64,000 bases of DNA from positions 35,575,795 through 35,639,794 of the forward strand of contig NC_092670.1 in the NCBI RefSeq assembly GCF_964355755.1, written 5' to 3'. Origin of the DNA: Antedon mediterranea (Eukaryota > Echinodermata > Crinoidea > Comatulida > Antedonidae). Under the pieces are notes generated by a model. That model worked only from the letters and a program-made list of their open reading frames with translations, searched no databases and was not told the origin of the DNA. A program made the translations under genes and the position numbers. Every line of letters begins with the position of its first letter. Position 1 is the stretch's first letter. This document shows positions 1 to 12,700 of the stretch, one piece after another.

Positions 1-548
1 TTGAAATACTAGAAGTATTATTAAAACTGATTACTGTGTACGTTTTCTTACTAATATTATTGTAACATGTAGAAGCCGCCTACGGCTTAAATCATAAAGA
101 AAATACAGTGCATGTTACCGTTAAAATGTAGGCATGTACGAGTTGGTGTGGGTGGGTACGAGTTGGTTGAGGTATGAGTTAGCCAAGTTGGAAATAGGTA
201 CGAGTTATTTTGGGTACGAGTCGACCACTTCTAGTCTAGTACTGTAGGACCAGGCCTACTCTTCGCGATACATCGCGATAGCGCCCACACGTTGAGCCTT
301 GAATTGAGTTTGCTTAGCTAGGCCTAAATGCTAAGCCTACATTTTAAAAGGTGTATAGTATTATTATTAGTAAGAAAACGTATAATACTGTGTAGTATTT
401 AATATATGCTACCCCTCTAATAACAATGGAACGATCCATTTGATGATCTGGGTTTTCTAGTTCCATTTTGGAACTAGAAAACTCAGATATTGAGATCTGA
501 GTTTTCTAGATCTGAGTTTTCTAGACACCCAGATTAAAGGGGTGTCAC
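1..548. other. Gene-free, repeat-rich spacer
   Basis: No coding exon was recognised. At 130-235 there is a loose repeat of a TACGAGTT-type phrase. At 440-525 the phrases TCTGAGTTTTCTAG and its near copies recur directly and inverted. This looks like decayed repeat sequence. Confidence 0.5.
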
Positions 549-783
549 GAAACCTAAGACCACGGAAGCTAAGACCCCCTAAGACACAAGATTTACTCAA
601 CGAGCGAAAATAATGTGAGTTTATCTATGTTTTGCGGTAGTATTTAATTATATTTATGGTAATAAATACTGTGTTTAAAATTATGTATGGATAAACAAGT
701 ATTGTTTTTAAGCTGTAGTATATCTTAGAATTTGTTATTTTAGGTCTTGGGTCTTAGCTTTCGTGATCTTAGGTCTTAGGTTC
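549..783. mobile_element. Small inverted-repeat element (MITE-like)
   Basis: The left end reads GAAACCTAAGACCACGGAAG and the right end is its approximate reverse complement, finishing in GATCTTAGGTCTTAGGTTC. The AAGCTAAGACC phrase inside the left arm is mirrored as GGTCTTAGCTTT inside the right arm. The interior has no coding capacity. The termini and about 235-bp length suggest a non-autonomous DNA transposon; no convincing target duplication was seen. Confidence 0.55.
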
Positions 784-857
784 AGAGACAGAGAGGAAAC
801 CACAAACCAAACGAAAGTTGCCTAAGCTTCTGGTAAATGCTTTGTAGCATTCACAAA

Positions 858-1151
858 TTAAAGATTAATTAAATCCGACTTTGAATATGTTGTTGTAGTT
901 TTAATAAAGTTAATCACTTCAATAGATAAAAAACGAAAAAAAATCATGTTTTAATTTATAAAATAACAAAATAAATTTTAAAATTCAACCAAAAATTCAT
1001 TGGCTGGCAGCCAAATTTGACCATTTTTTTGCTTTAAATTAGATTTTTTCAGGTAAATACATTTGTTTGTCGTTGAAGAACTATTGTGTTACATTAAAAT
1101 AGAATATTCAACAAAAAGAATTATTTTTTCAGAAGGGCAATACATCTTTAA
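858..1151 (-). mobile_element. MITE of the GACAATACATCTTTAA family, copy 1
   Basis: The ends are TTAAAGAT-like on the left and GGCAATACATCTTTAA on the right. The interior, with the palindromic phrase TTGGCTGGCAGCCAA at about 1000-1015, is the reverse complement of the copy at 23712-24017. It is one of six related copies in the window. A short open frame starting inside it at 1063 is not considered a gene. Confidence 0.65.
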
Positions 1152-1842
1152 TAATAATAATAATGATATTTATTTGGCAAAAGTTCTTAAAAGTACGTTT
1201 TACATTTCATATTGCCAGGAGCAAGTAATAGGCATGAGCCCAAACAGAAAACTGCTCTTACTCCATCAATACAAAAAAACAAAACAAAAAACAAAACTAT
1301 CTAGCTTAGTACAAATTAATTAAAAACAAAACAAAGTTATAATGAAATACACCAATTAAGAATAAGCTGCATTGAATAAACATCATAAACAATTTAATAT
1401 TTTGAGATCAAATGTTTGGTGAGTTGGGTTTTAAAGTCTGAAATTGTAGCTCATTGTTTAACTTCATTCAGAAGTTGATCTCATAGTCTAGGAAAAATAA
1501 CAAACGATGAATATAAACATGTATTGACCTATAGTCTTACAATGTATTAAACGCCCTTCCCACCTCTGACGCTTGATCTCACAAGCTCATTAAAGGAAAT
1601 GGGAGGGTATACACTTTAAATATATCTTTTTCAATTTAGATTGAATGAACTCTACATTACATTCAACACCTTTTCTGTAACTATAGTTAAATTATGTTTT
1701 AACGTTTACTCATGGAGGTGTAAATTATTACCTCCATGGTTGATTTTTGTTATTTGATACTCAGACTTTTACATATTATAGCCTACTTAATGTTCGGAGA
1801 GAGTCATTCAGATTATTTTCAAAGAGTAGGCCTATATAACAT
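1152..1842. other. Spacer left of the foldback element
   Basis: This is AT-rich sequence without recognisable exons. It ends at the 9-bp TAAACCTAG (1843-1851) that flanks the large element; the same 9 bases recur at 17557-17565. Confidence 0.5.
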
Positions 1843-1851
1843 TAAACCTAG
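1843..1851. repeat. Target-site duplication, left copy
   Basis: TAAACCTAG lies immediately outside the left terminus and is repeated exactly, in the same orientation, at 17557-17565. A 9-bp direct duplication flanking perfect terminal inverted repeats is the expected footprint of a cut-and-paste insertion. Confidence 0.85.
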
Positions 1852-2040
1852 ACCGGCGTGAAGTTAGTTACTTATTCCTTATTCGATATTCAATTTTTTT
1901 TGTGAAGTTGGATCCTTATTCGACATTCACATTCACATGTATGGGGCGCAATAATGTAATATTTTAATTAAATAATTTTATACTTACGGCTTAGATTAAT
2001 TAGGGCTATGATTTATAGGGCTATAACTTCGTTATAAACG
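1852..2040 (+). repeat. Left unique terminal inverted-repeat domain
   Basis: This non-repetitive outer domain carries the phrases CTTATTCGATATTCAA and ATGTATGGGGCGCAAT. It is mirrored at 17368-17556 with a few substitutions and a small indel near the ATATTGCGCC phrase. The satellite monomers start immediately inside it. Confidence 0.85.
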
Positions 2041-3799
2041 GCATGGTTCGGGATGACGATACATGGGTTCGGGCTAGTAGGGTCCAGTCGTTTCAGAAAA
2101 ATACCACTTGCCCCGGTCCATGTCGTCTAGCTGCCATTTTACGCCATTTTAAAACCTTACTACAATTTAACGTTTTTTAAAATAAAAAATGCAATATAAC
2201 CGGATGATTTATAGGGCTATAATTACGTGATAAACGGCATGGACCGGGATGACAATACATGGGTTGGGGCAAGTAGGGTCCAGTCAATTCAGAAAAATAC
2301 CACTTGCCCCGGTCCATGCCGTCTAGCTGCCATTTTACGCCATTTTGAAAAGTTACCACAATTTAAGTTTTTTTTTTATAAAAAATGCAATATAACCGTA
2401 TGATTTATAGGGCTATAATTACGTTATAAACGGCATGGACCGGGATGACAATACATGGGTTGGGGCAAGTAGGGTCCAGTCAATTCAGAAAAATACCACT
2501 TGCCCCGGTCCATGCCGTCTAGCTGCCATTTTACGCCATTTTGAAAAGTTACCACAATTTAAGTTTTTTTTTTATAAAAAATGCAATATAACCGTATGAT
2601 TTATAGGGCTATAATTACGTTATAAACGGCATGGACCGGGATGACGATACATGGGTTGGGGCTAGTAGGGTCCTGTCGTTTCAGAAAAATACCACTTGCC
2701 TCGGTCCATGCCGTCTAGCTGTCATTTTACGCCATTTTAAAACGTTACTGCAATTTAACGTTTTTTTAAATAAAAAATGCAATATAACAGGATGATATAT
2801 AGGGCTATAATTACGTTATAAACGGCATGGACCGGAATGACGATACATGGGTTGGGGCAAGTAGGGTCCAGTCATTTCAGAAAAATACCACTTGCCCCGA
2901 TCCATGCCGTCTAGCTGTCATTTTACGCCATTTTAAAACGTTACCGTTACTACAATTTAATTTTTTAAAATAAAAAATGCAATATAACCGAATGATTTAA
3001 AGGGCTATAATTACGTTATAAACGGCATGGACCGGAATGACGATACATGGGTTGGGGCTAGTAGGGTCCAGTAGTTTAAGAAAAATACCACTTGACCCGG
3101 TCCATGCCGTCTAGCTGCCATTTCACGCCATTTTAAAACCTTACTACAATTTCACGTTTTAAAAAAAATTGCAATATAACCGGATGAAATATAGGGCTAT
3201 AATTACGTTATAAACGGCATGGACCGCGATGACGATACATGGGTTGGGGCGAGTAGGGTCCAGTTATTTCAGAAAAATACCTCTTACCCTGGTCCATGCC
3301 GTCTAGCTGTCATTTTACGCCATTTTAAAACGTTACTACAATTTAAGGTTTTCATAAAAAATGCAATGTAAACGTATGATTTATAGGGCTATAATTACGT
3401 TATAAACGGCATGGACCGGGATGACGATACATGGGTTGGGGCTAGTATGGTCCAGTCAATTCAGAAAAATACCACTTGCCCCGGTCCATGCCGTCTAGCT
3501 ATCATGTTACGCCATTTTAAAACGTTACTACAATTTAACGTTTTTTTTATAAAAAATGCAATATAACCGAATGATTTATAGGGCTATAATTACGTTATAA
3601 ACGGCATGGACCGGGATGACGATACATGGGTTGGGGCAAGTAGGGTCCAGTCAATTCAGAAAAATACCACTTGCCCCGGTCCATGCCGTCTAGCTATCAT
3701 TTTACGCCATTTTAAAACGTTACTACAATTTAACGTTTTTTTTAATAAAAAATGCAATATAACCGAATGATTTATAGGGCTATAATTACGTTATAAACG
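2041..3799 (+). repeat. Left arm: ~9 tandem 195-bp monomers
   Basis: Each monomer contains ACGGCATGGACCGG followed about 80 bp later by its complement CCGGTCCATGCCGT, then an AT-rich linker with GCCATTTTA and ATGCAATATAACCG. Every unit can therefore fold into a hairpin by itself. Orientation flips at about 3799, where the sequence jumps from the TTATAAACG phrase to AAGTGGTATTTTTC. Confidence 0.9.
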
Positions 3800-6700
3800 T
3801 AAGTGGTATTTTTCCGAAATGACTAGACCCTACTCGTCCCAACCCATGCATCGTCATCCCGGTCCATGCCGTTTATAACGTAATTATAGCCCTATAAATC
3901 ATACGTTTATAGTGCATTTTTTAATTTTAAAAACCTTAAATTGTAGTAACCTTTTAAAATGGCGTAAAATGACAGCTAGACGGCATGGACCGGGGCAAGT
4001 GGTATTTTTCTGAATTGACTGGACCCTACTTGCCCCAACCCATGTATCGTCATCCCGGTCCATGCCGTTTATAACGTAATTATAGCCCTATAAATCATTC
4101 GGTTATATTGCATTTTAAAAAAAAATAAACGTTAAATTGTAGTAACGTTTTAAAATGGCGTAAAATGACAGCTAGACGGCATGGACCGGGGCAAGTGGTA
4201 TTTTTCTGACACGACTGGACCATACTAGCCCCAACACATGTATTGTCATCCCGGTCCATGCCGTTTATAACGTAATTATAGCCCTATAAATCATTCGGTT
4301 ATATTGCATTTTTTATTTAAAAAAACTTAAATTGTAGTAACGTTTTAAAATGTCGTAAAATGAAAGCTAGACGGCATGGGCCGGGGCAAGTGGCATTTTT
4401 CCGAAATGACTAGACCCTACTCGTCCCAACCCATGCATCGTCATCCCGGTCCATGCCGTTTATAACGTAATTATAGCCCTATAAATCATACGTTTATAGT
4501 GCATTTTTTATTTTTAAAAACGTTAAATTGTAGTAACGTTTTAAAATGGGGTAAAATGACAGCTAGACGGCATGGACCGGGGCAAGTGGTACTTTTCTAT
4601 AATGACTGGATCCTACTCGCACCAACCCATGTATCTTCATACCGGTCCATGCCGTTTATAACGTAATTATAGCCCTATATATCATCCGGTTATATTGCAT
4701 TTTTTATAAAAAAGTTAAATTGTAGTAACGTTTTAAAATGGCGTGAAATGGCCGCTAGACGGCATGGACCGGGTCAAGTGGTATTTTTCTGAAACGACTG
4801 GACCCTACTAGCCCCAACCCATGTATCGTCATCCCGGTCCATGCCGTTTATAACGTAATTATAGCCCTATAAACCATTCGGTTATATTGCATTTTTTATT
4901 AAAAAAAACGTTAAATTGTAGTAACGTTTTAAAATGTCGTAAAATGATAGCTAGACGGCATGGACCGGGGCAAGTGGTATTTTTCTGAATTGACTGGACC
5001 CTACTTGCCCCAACCCATGTATCGTCATCCCGGTCCATGCCGTTTATAACGTAATTATAACCCTATAAATCCTATGTTTACATTGCATTTTTTATGAAAA
5101 CCTTAAATTTTAGTAACGTTTTAAAATGGCGTAAAATGACAGCTAGCTAGACGGCATGGACCGGAGTAAGAGGTATTTTTCTTAAATGACTGAACCCTAC
5201 TCGCCCCAACCCATGTATCGTCATCCCGGTCCATGCCGTTTATAACGTAATTATAGCCCTATATTTCATCAGGTTATATTGCATTTTTTATAAAAACGTT
5301 AAATTGTAGTAAGGTTTTAAAATGGCGTGAAATGGCAGCTAGACGGCATGGACCGGGTCAAGTGGTATTTTTCTTAAACCCTACTAGCCCCAACCCATGT
5401 ATCGTCATTCCGGTCCATGCCGTTTATAACGTAATTATAGCCCTATAAATCATTCGGTTATATTGCATTTTGTATTTTAAAAAATTAAATTGTAGTAACG
5501 GTAACGTTTTAAAATGGCTTAAAATGACAGCTAGACGGCATGGACCGGGGCAAGTGGTATTTTTCTGAAATGACTGGACCCTACTAGCCCCAACCCATGT
5601 ATCGTCATTCCGGTCCATGCCGTTTATAACGTAATTATAGCCCTATATATCATCCTTTTATATTGCATTTTTTATTTAAAAAAACCTTAAATTGTAGTAA
5701 CGTTTTAAAATGGCGTAAAATGATAGCTAGACGGCATGGACCGGGGCAAGTGGTATTTTTCTGAATTGACTGGACCCTACTAGCCCCAACCCATGTATCG
5801 TCATCCCGGTCCATGCCGTTTATAACGTAATTATAGCCCTAATCATTCGGTTATATTGCATTTTTATTTAAAAAAAACGTTAGATTGTAGTAACGTTTTA
5901 AAATGGCGTAAAATGATAGCTAGACGGCATGGACCGGGGCAAGTGGTATTTTTCTGAATTGACTGGACCCTACTTGCCCCAACCCATGTATCGTCATCCC
6001 GGTCCATGCCGTTTATAACGTAATTATAGCCCTATACATCATACGTTTACATTGCATTTTTTATGAAAACCTTAAATTGTAGTCACGTTTTAAAATGGCG
6101 TAAAATGACAGCTAGACGGCATGGACCGGGGCAAGTGGTATTTTTCCGAAATGACTAGACCCTACTCGTCCCAACCCATGCATCGTCATCCCGGTCCATG
6201 CCGTTTATAACGTAATTATAGCCCTATAAATCATTCGGTTATATTGCATTTTAAAAAAAAATAAACGTTAAATTGTAGTAACGTTTTAAAATGGCGTAAA
6301 ATGACAGCTAGACGGCATGGACCGGGGCAAGTGGTATTTTTCTGACACGACTGGACCATACTAGCCCCAACACATGTATTGTCATCCCGGTCCATGCCGT
6401 TTATAACGTAATTATAGCCCTATAAATCATTCGGTTATATTGCATTTTTTATTTAAAAAAACTTAAATTGTAGTAACGTTTTAAAATGTCGTAAAATGAA
6501 AGCTAGACGGCATGGGCCGGGGCAAGTGGCATTTTTCCGAAATGACTAGACCCTACTCGTCCCAACCCATGCATCGTCATCCCGGTCCATGCCGTTTATA
6601 ACGTAATTATAGCCCTATAAATCATACGTTTATAGTGCATTTTTTATTTTTAAAAACGTTAAATTGTAGTAACGTTTTAAAATGGGGTAAAATGACAGCT

Positions 6701-9700
6701 AGACGGCATGGACCGGGGCAAGTGGTACTTTTCTATAATGACTGGATCCTACTCGCACCAACCCATGTATCTTCATACCGGTCCATGCCGTTTATAACGT
6801 AATTATAGCCCTATATATCATCCGGTTATATTGCATTTTTTATAAAAAAGTTAAATTGTAGTAACGTTTTAAAATGGCGTGAAATGGCCGCTAGACGGCA
6901 TGGACCGGGTCAAGTGGTATTTTTCTGAAACGACTGGACCCTACTAGCCCCAACCCATGTATCGTCATCCCGGTCCATGCCGTTTATAACGTAATTATAG
7001 CCCTATAAACCATTCGGTTATATTGCATTTTTTATTAAAAAAAACGTTAAATTGTAGTAACGTTTTAAAATGTCGTAAAATGATAGCTAGACGGCATGGA
7101 CCGGGGCAAGTGGTATTTTTCTGAATTGACTGGACCCTACTTGCCCCAACCCATGTATCGTCATCCCGGTCCATGCCGTTTATAACGTAATTATAACCCT
7201 ATAAATCCTATGTTTACATTGCATTTTTTATGAAAACCTTAAATTTTAGTAACGTTTTAAAATGGCGTAAAATGACAGCTAGCTAGACGGCATGGACCGG
7301 AGTAAGAGGTATTTTTCTTAAATGACTGAACCCTACTCGCCCCAACCCATGTATCGTCATCCCGGTCCATGCCGTTTATAACGTAATTATAGCCCTATAT
7401 TTCATCAGGTTATATTGCATTTTTTATAAAAACGTTAAATTGTAGTAAGGTTTTAAAATGGCGTGAAATGGCAGCTAGACGGCATGGACCGGGTCAAGTG
7501 GTATTTTTCTTAAACCCTACTAGCCCCAACCCATGTATCGTCATTCCGGTCCATGCCGTTTATAACGTAATTATAGCCCTATAAATCATTCGGTTATATT
7601 GCATTTTGTATTTTAAAAAATTAAATTGTAGTAACGGTAACGTTTTAAAATGGCTTAAAATGACAGCTAGACGGCATGGACCGGGGCAAGTGGTATTTTT
7701 CTGAAATGACTGGACCCTACTAGCCCCAACCCATGTATCGTCATTCCGGTCCATGCCGTTTATAACGTAATTATAGCCCTATATATCATCCTTTTATATT
7801 GCATTTTTTATTTAAAAAAACCTTAAATTGTAGTAACGTTTTAAAATGGCGTAAAATGATAGCTAGACGGCATGGACCGGGGCAAGTGGTATTTTTCTGA
7901 ATTGACTGGACCCTACTAGCCCCAACCCATGTATCGTCATCCCGGTCCATGCCGTTTATAACGTAATTATAGCCCTAATCATTCGGTTATATTGCATTTT
8001 TATTTAAAAAAAACGTTAGATTGTAGTAACGTTTTAAAATGGCGTAAAATGATAGCTAGACGGCATGGACCGGGGCAAGTGGTATTTTTCTGAATTGACT
8101 GGACCCTACTTGCCCCAACCCATGTATCGTCATCCCGGTCCATGCCGTTTATAACGTAATTATAGCCCTATACATCATACGTTTACATTGCATTTTTTAT
8201 GAAAACCTTAAATTGTAGTCACGTTTTAAAATGGCGTAAAATGACAGCTAGACGGCATGGACCGGGGCAAGTGGTATTTTTCCGAAATGACTAGACCCTA
8301 CTCGTCCCAACCCATGCATCGTCATCCCGGTCCATGCCGTTTATAACGTAATTATAGCCCTATAAATCATACTTTATAGTGCATTTTTTAATTTTAAAAA
8401 CCTTAAATTGTAGTAACCTTTTAAAATGGCGTAAAATGACAGCTAGACGGCATGGACCGGGGCAAGTGGTATTTTTCTGACACGACTGGACCATACTAGC
8501 CCCAACACATGTATTGTCATCCCGGTCCATGCCGTTTATAACGTAATTATAGCCCTATAAATCATTCGGTTATATTGCATTTTTTATTTAAAAAAACTTA
8601 AATTGTAGTAACGTTTTAAAATGTCGTAAAATGAAAGCTAGACGGCATGGGCCGGGGCAAGTGGCATTTTTCCGAAATGACTAGACCCTACTCGTCCCAA
8701 CCCATGCATCGTCATCCCGGTCCATGCCGTTTATAACGTAATTATAGCCCTATAAATCATACGTTTATAGTGCATTTTTTATTTTTAAAAACGTTAAATT
8801 GTAGTAACGTTTTAAAATGGGGTAAAATGACAGCTAGACGGCATGGACCGGGGCAAGTGGTACTTTTCTTTAATGACTGGATCCTACTCGCACCAACCCA
8901 TGTATCTTCATACCGGTCCATGCCGTTTATAACGTAATTATAGCCCTATATATCATCCGGTTATATTGCATTTTTTATAAAAAAGTTAAATTGTAGTAAC
9001 GTTTTAAAATGGCGTGAAATGGCCGCTAGACGGCATGGACCGGGTCAAGTGGTATTTTTCTGAAACGACTGGACCCTACTAGCCCCAACCCATGTATCGT
9101 CATCCCGGTCCAAACCGTTTATAACGTAATTATAGCCCTATACATCATACGTTTACATTGCATTTTTTATGAAAACCTTAAATTGTAGTCACGTTTTAAA
9201 ATGGCGTAAAATGACAGCTAGACGGCATGGACCGGGGTAAGAGGTATTTTTTTTAAATGACTGGTGGACCCTACTCGCCCCAACCCATGTATCGTCATCC
9301 CGGTCCATGCCGTTTATAACGTAATTATAGCCCTATTATATCATGCGTTTATATTGCATTTTTTTTTTTTAAAACGTTAAATTGTAGTAACGTTTTAAAA
9401 TGGAGTAAAATGACAGCTAGACGGCATGGACCGGGGCAAGTGGTATTTTTCCAAAATGACTAGACCCTACTCGTCCCAACCCATGCATCGTCATCCCGGT
9501 CCATGCTGTTTGTAACGTAATTATAGCCCTATAAATCATACGTTTATAGTGCATTTTTTATTTTTAAAAACCTTAAATTGTAGTAACCTTTTAAAATGGC
9601 GTAAAATGACAGCTAGACGGCATGGACCGGGGCAAGTGGTACTTTTCTATAATGACTGGACCCTACTCGCACCAACCCATGTATCGTCATCCCGGTCCAT

Positions 9701-12700
9701 GCCGTTTATAACGTAATTATAGCCCTATATATCATCCGGTTATATTGAATTTTTTATAAAAAAAAGTTAAATTGTAGTAACGTTTTAAAATGGGGTGAAA
9801 TGGCCGCTAGACGGCATGGACCGGGTCAAGTGGTATTTTTCTGAAACGACTGGACCCTACTAGCCCCAACCCATGTATCGTCATTCCGGTCCATGCCGTT
9901 TATAACGTAATTATAGCCCTATAAACCATTCGGTTATATTGCATTTTTTATTTAAAAAAAACGTTAAATTGTAGTAACGTTTTAAAATGGCGTAAAATGA
10001 TAGCTAGACGGCATGGACCGGGGCAAGTGGTATTTTTCTGAATTGACTGGACCCTACTTGCCCCAACCCATGTATCGTCATCCCGGTCCATGCCGTTTAT
10101 AACGTAATTATAGCCCTATAAATCATATGTTTACATTGCATTTTTTATGAAAACCTTAAATTGTAGTAACGTTTTAAAATGGCGTTTAATGACAGCTAGA
10201 CTGCATGGACCGGGGTAAGAGGTATTTTTCTTAAATGACTGGACCCTACTCGCCCCAACCCATGTATCGTCATCCCTGTCCATGCCGTTTATAACGTAAT
10301 TATAGCCCTATATTTCATCAGGTTATATTGCATTTTTTATAAAAACGTTAAATTGTAGTAAGGTTTTAAAATGGCGTGAAATGGCAGCTAGACGGCATGG
10401 ACCGGGTCAAGTGGTATTTTTCTGAAACTACTGGACACTACTAGCCCCAACCCATGTATCGTCATCCCGGTCCATGCCGTTTATAACGTAATTATAGCCC
10501 TATAAATCATTCGGTTATATTGCATTTTGTATTTTAAAAAATTAAATTGTAGTAACAGTAACGTTTTAAAATGGCTTAAAATGACAGCTAGACGGCATGG
10601 ATCGGGGCAAGTGGTATTTTTCTGAAATGAATTGACCCTACTCGCCCCAACCCATGTATCGTTATCCCGGTCCATGCCGTTTATAACGTAATTATAGCCC
10701 TATATATCATCCTGTTATATTGCATTTTTTATTTAAAAAAACGTTAAATTGTAGTAACATTTTGAAATGGCGTAAAATGATAGCTAGACGGCATGGACCG
10801 GAGCAAGTGGTATTTTTCTGAATTGACTGGACCCTACTTGCCCCAACCGATGTATCGTCATCCCGGTCCATGCCGTTTATAACGTAATTATAGCCCTATA
10901 AACCATTCGGTTATATTGCATTTTTTATTTAAAAAAACGTTAAATTGTAGTAACGTTTTAAAATGGAGTAAAATGACAGCTAGACGGCATGGACCGGGGC
11001 AAGTGGTATTTTTCCAAAATGACTAGACCCTACTCGTCCCAACCCATGCATCGTCATCCCGGTCCATGCCGTTTATAACGCAATTATAGCCCTATAAATC
11101 ATACGTTTATAGTGCATTTTTTAATTTTAAAAACCTTAAATTGTAGTAACCTTTTAAAATGGCGTAAAATGACAGCTAGACGGCATGGACCGGGGCAAGT
11201 GGTACTTTTCTATAATGACTGGACCCTACTCGCACCAACCCATGTATCGTCATCCCGGTCCATGCCGTTTATAACGTAATTATAGCCTTATATATCATCC
11301 GGTTATATTGCATTTTTTATAAAAAAAGTTAAATTGTAGTAACGTTTTAAAATGGGGTGAAATGGCCGCTAGACGGCATGGACCGGGTCAAGTGGTATTT
11401 TTCTGAAACGACTGGACACTACTAGCCCCAACCCATGTATCGTCATTCCGGTCCATGCCGTTTATAACGTAATTATAGCCCTATAAACCATTCGGTTATA
11501 TTGCATTTTTTATTTTAAAAAAACGTTAAATTGTAGTAACGTTTTAAAATGGCGTAAAATGATAGCTAGACGGCATGGACCGGGGCAAGTGGTATTTTTC
11601 TGAATTGACTGGACCCTACTTGCCCCAACCCATGTATCGTCATCCCGGTCCATGCCGTTTATAACGTAATTATAGCCCTATAAATCATGTTTACATTGCA
11701 TTTTTTATGAAAACCTTAAATTGTAGTAACGTTTTAAAATGGCGTATAATGACAGCTAGACGGCATGAACCGGGGTAAGAGGTATTTTTCTTAAATGACT
11801 GGACCCTACTCGCCCCAACCCATGTATCGTCATCCCGGTCTATGCCGTTTATAATGTAATTATAGCCCTATATTTCATCAGGTTATATTGCATTTTTTAT
11901 AAAAAAGTTAAATTGTAGTAAGGTTTTAAAATGGCGTGAAATGGCAGCTAGACGGCATGGACCGGGTCAAGTGGTATTTTTCTGAAAGTACTGGACCATA
12001 CTAGCCCCAACCCATGTATCGTCATCCCGGTCTATGCCGTTTATAACGTATTTATAGCCCTATAAACCATTCGGTTATATTGCATTTTTTATTTAAAAAA
12101 ACGTTAAATTGTAGTAACGTTTTAAAATGGCGTAAAATGATAGCTAGACGGCATGAACCGGGGCAAGTGGTATTTTTCTGAATTGACTGGACCCTACTTG
12201 CCCCAACCCATGTATCGTCATCCCGGTCCATGCCGTTTATAACGTAATTATAGCCCTATAAATCATATGTTTACATTGCATTTTTTATGAAAACCTTAAA
12301 TTGTAGTAACGTTTTAAAATGGCGTATAATGACAGCTAGACGGTATGGACCGGGGAAAGAGGTATTTTTCTTAAATGACTGGACCCTACTCGCCCCAACC
12401 CATGTATCGTCATCCCGGTCCATGCCGTTTATAACGTAATTATAGCCTTATATTTCCTCAGGTTATATTGCATTTTTTATAAAAACGTTAAATTGTAGTA
12501 AGGTTTTAAAATGGCGTGAAATGGCAGCTAGACGGCATGGACCGGGTCAAGTGGTATTTTACTGAAACTACTGGACCCTACTAGCCCCAACCCATGTATC
12601 GTCATCCCGGTCCATGCCGTTTATAACGTAATTATAGCCCTATAAATCATTCGGTTATATTGCATTTTGTATTTAAAAAAACGTTAAATTGTAGTAACAT

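Noticed and set aside
1063-1323. 86-codon open frame.
   Set aside because: It starts inside a MITE copy, is strongly AT-biased, and resembles no protein.
1200-1330. A lost third WBP1-like gene start expected left of the foldback element if it mirrored gene A spacing.
   Set aside because: No signal-peptide exon or cysteine module could be found there on the minus strand.
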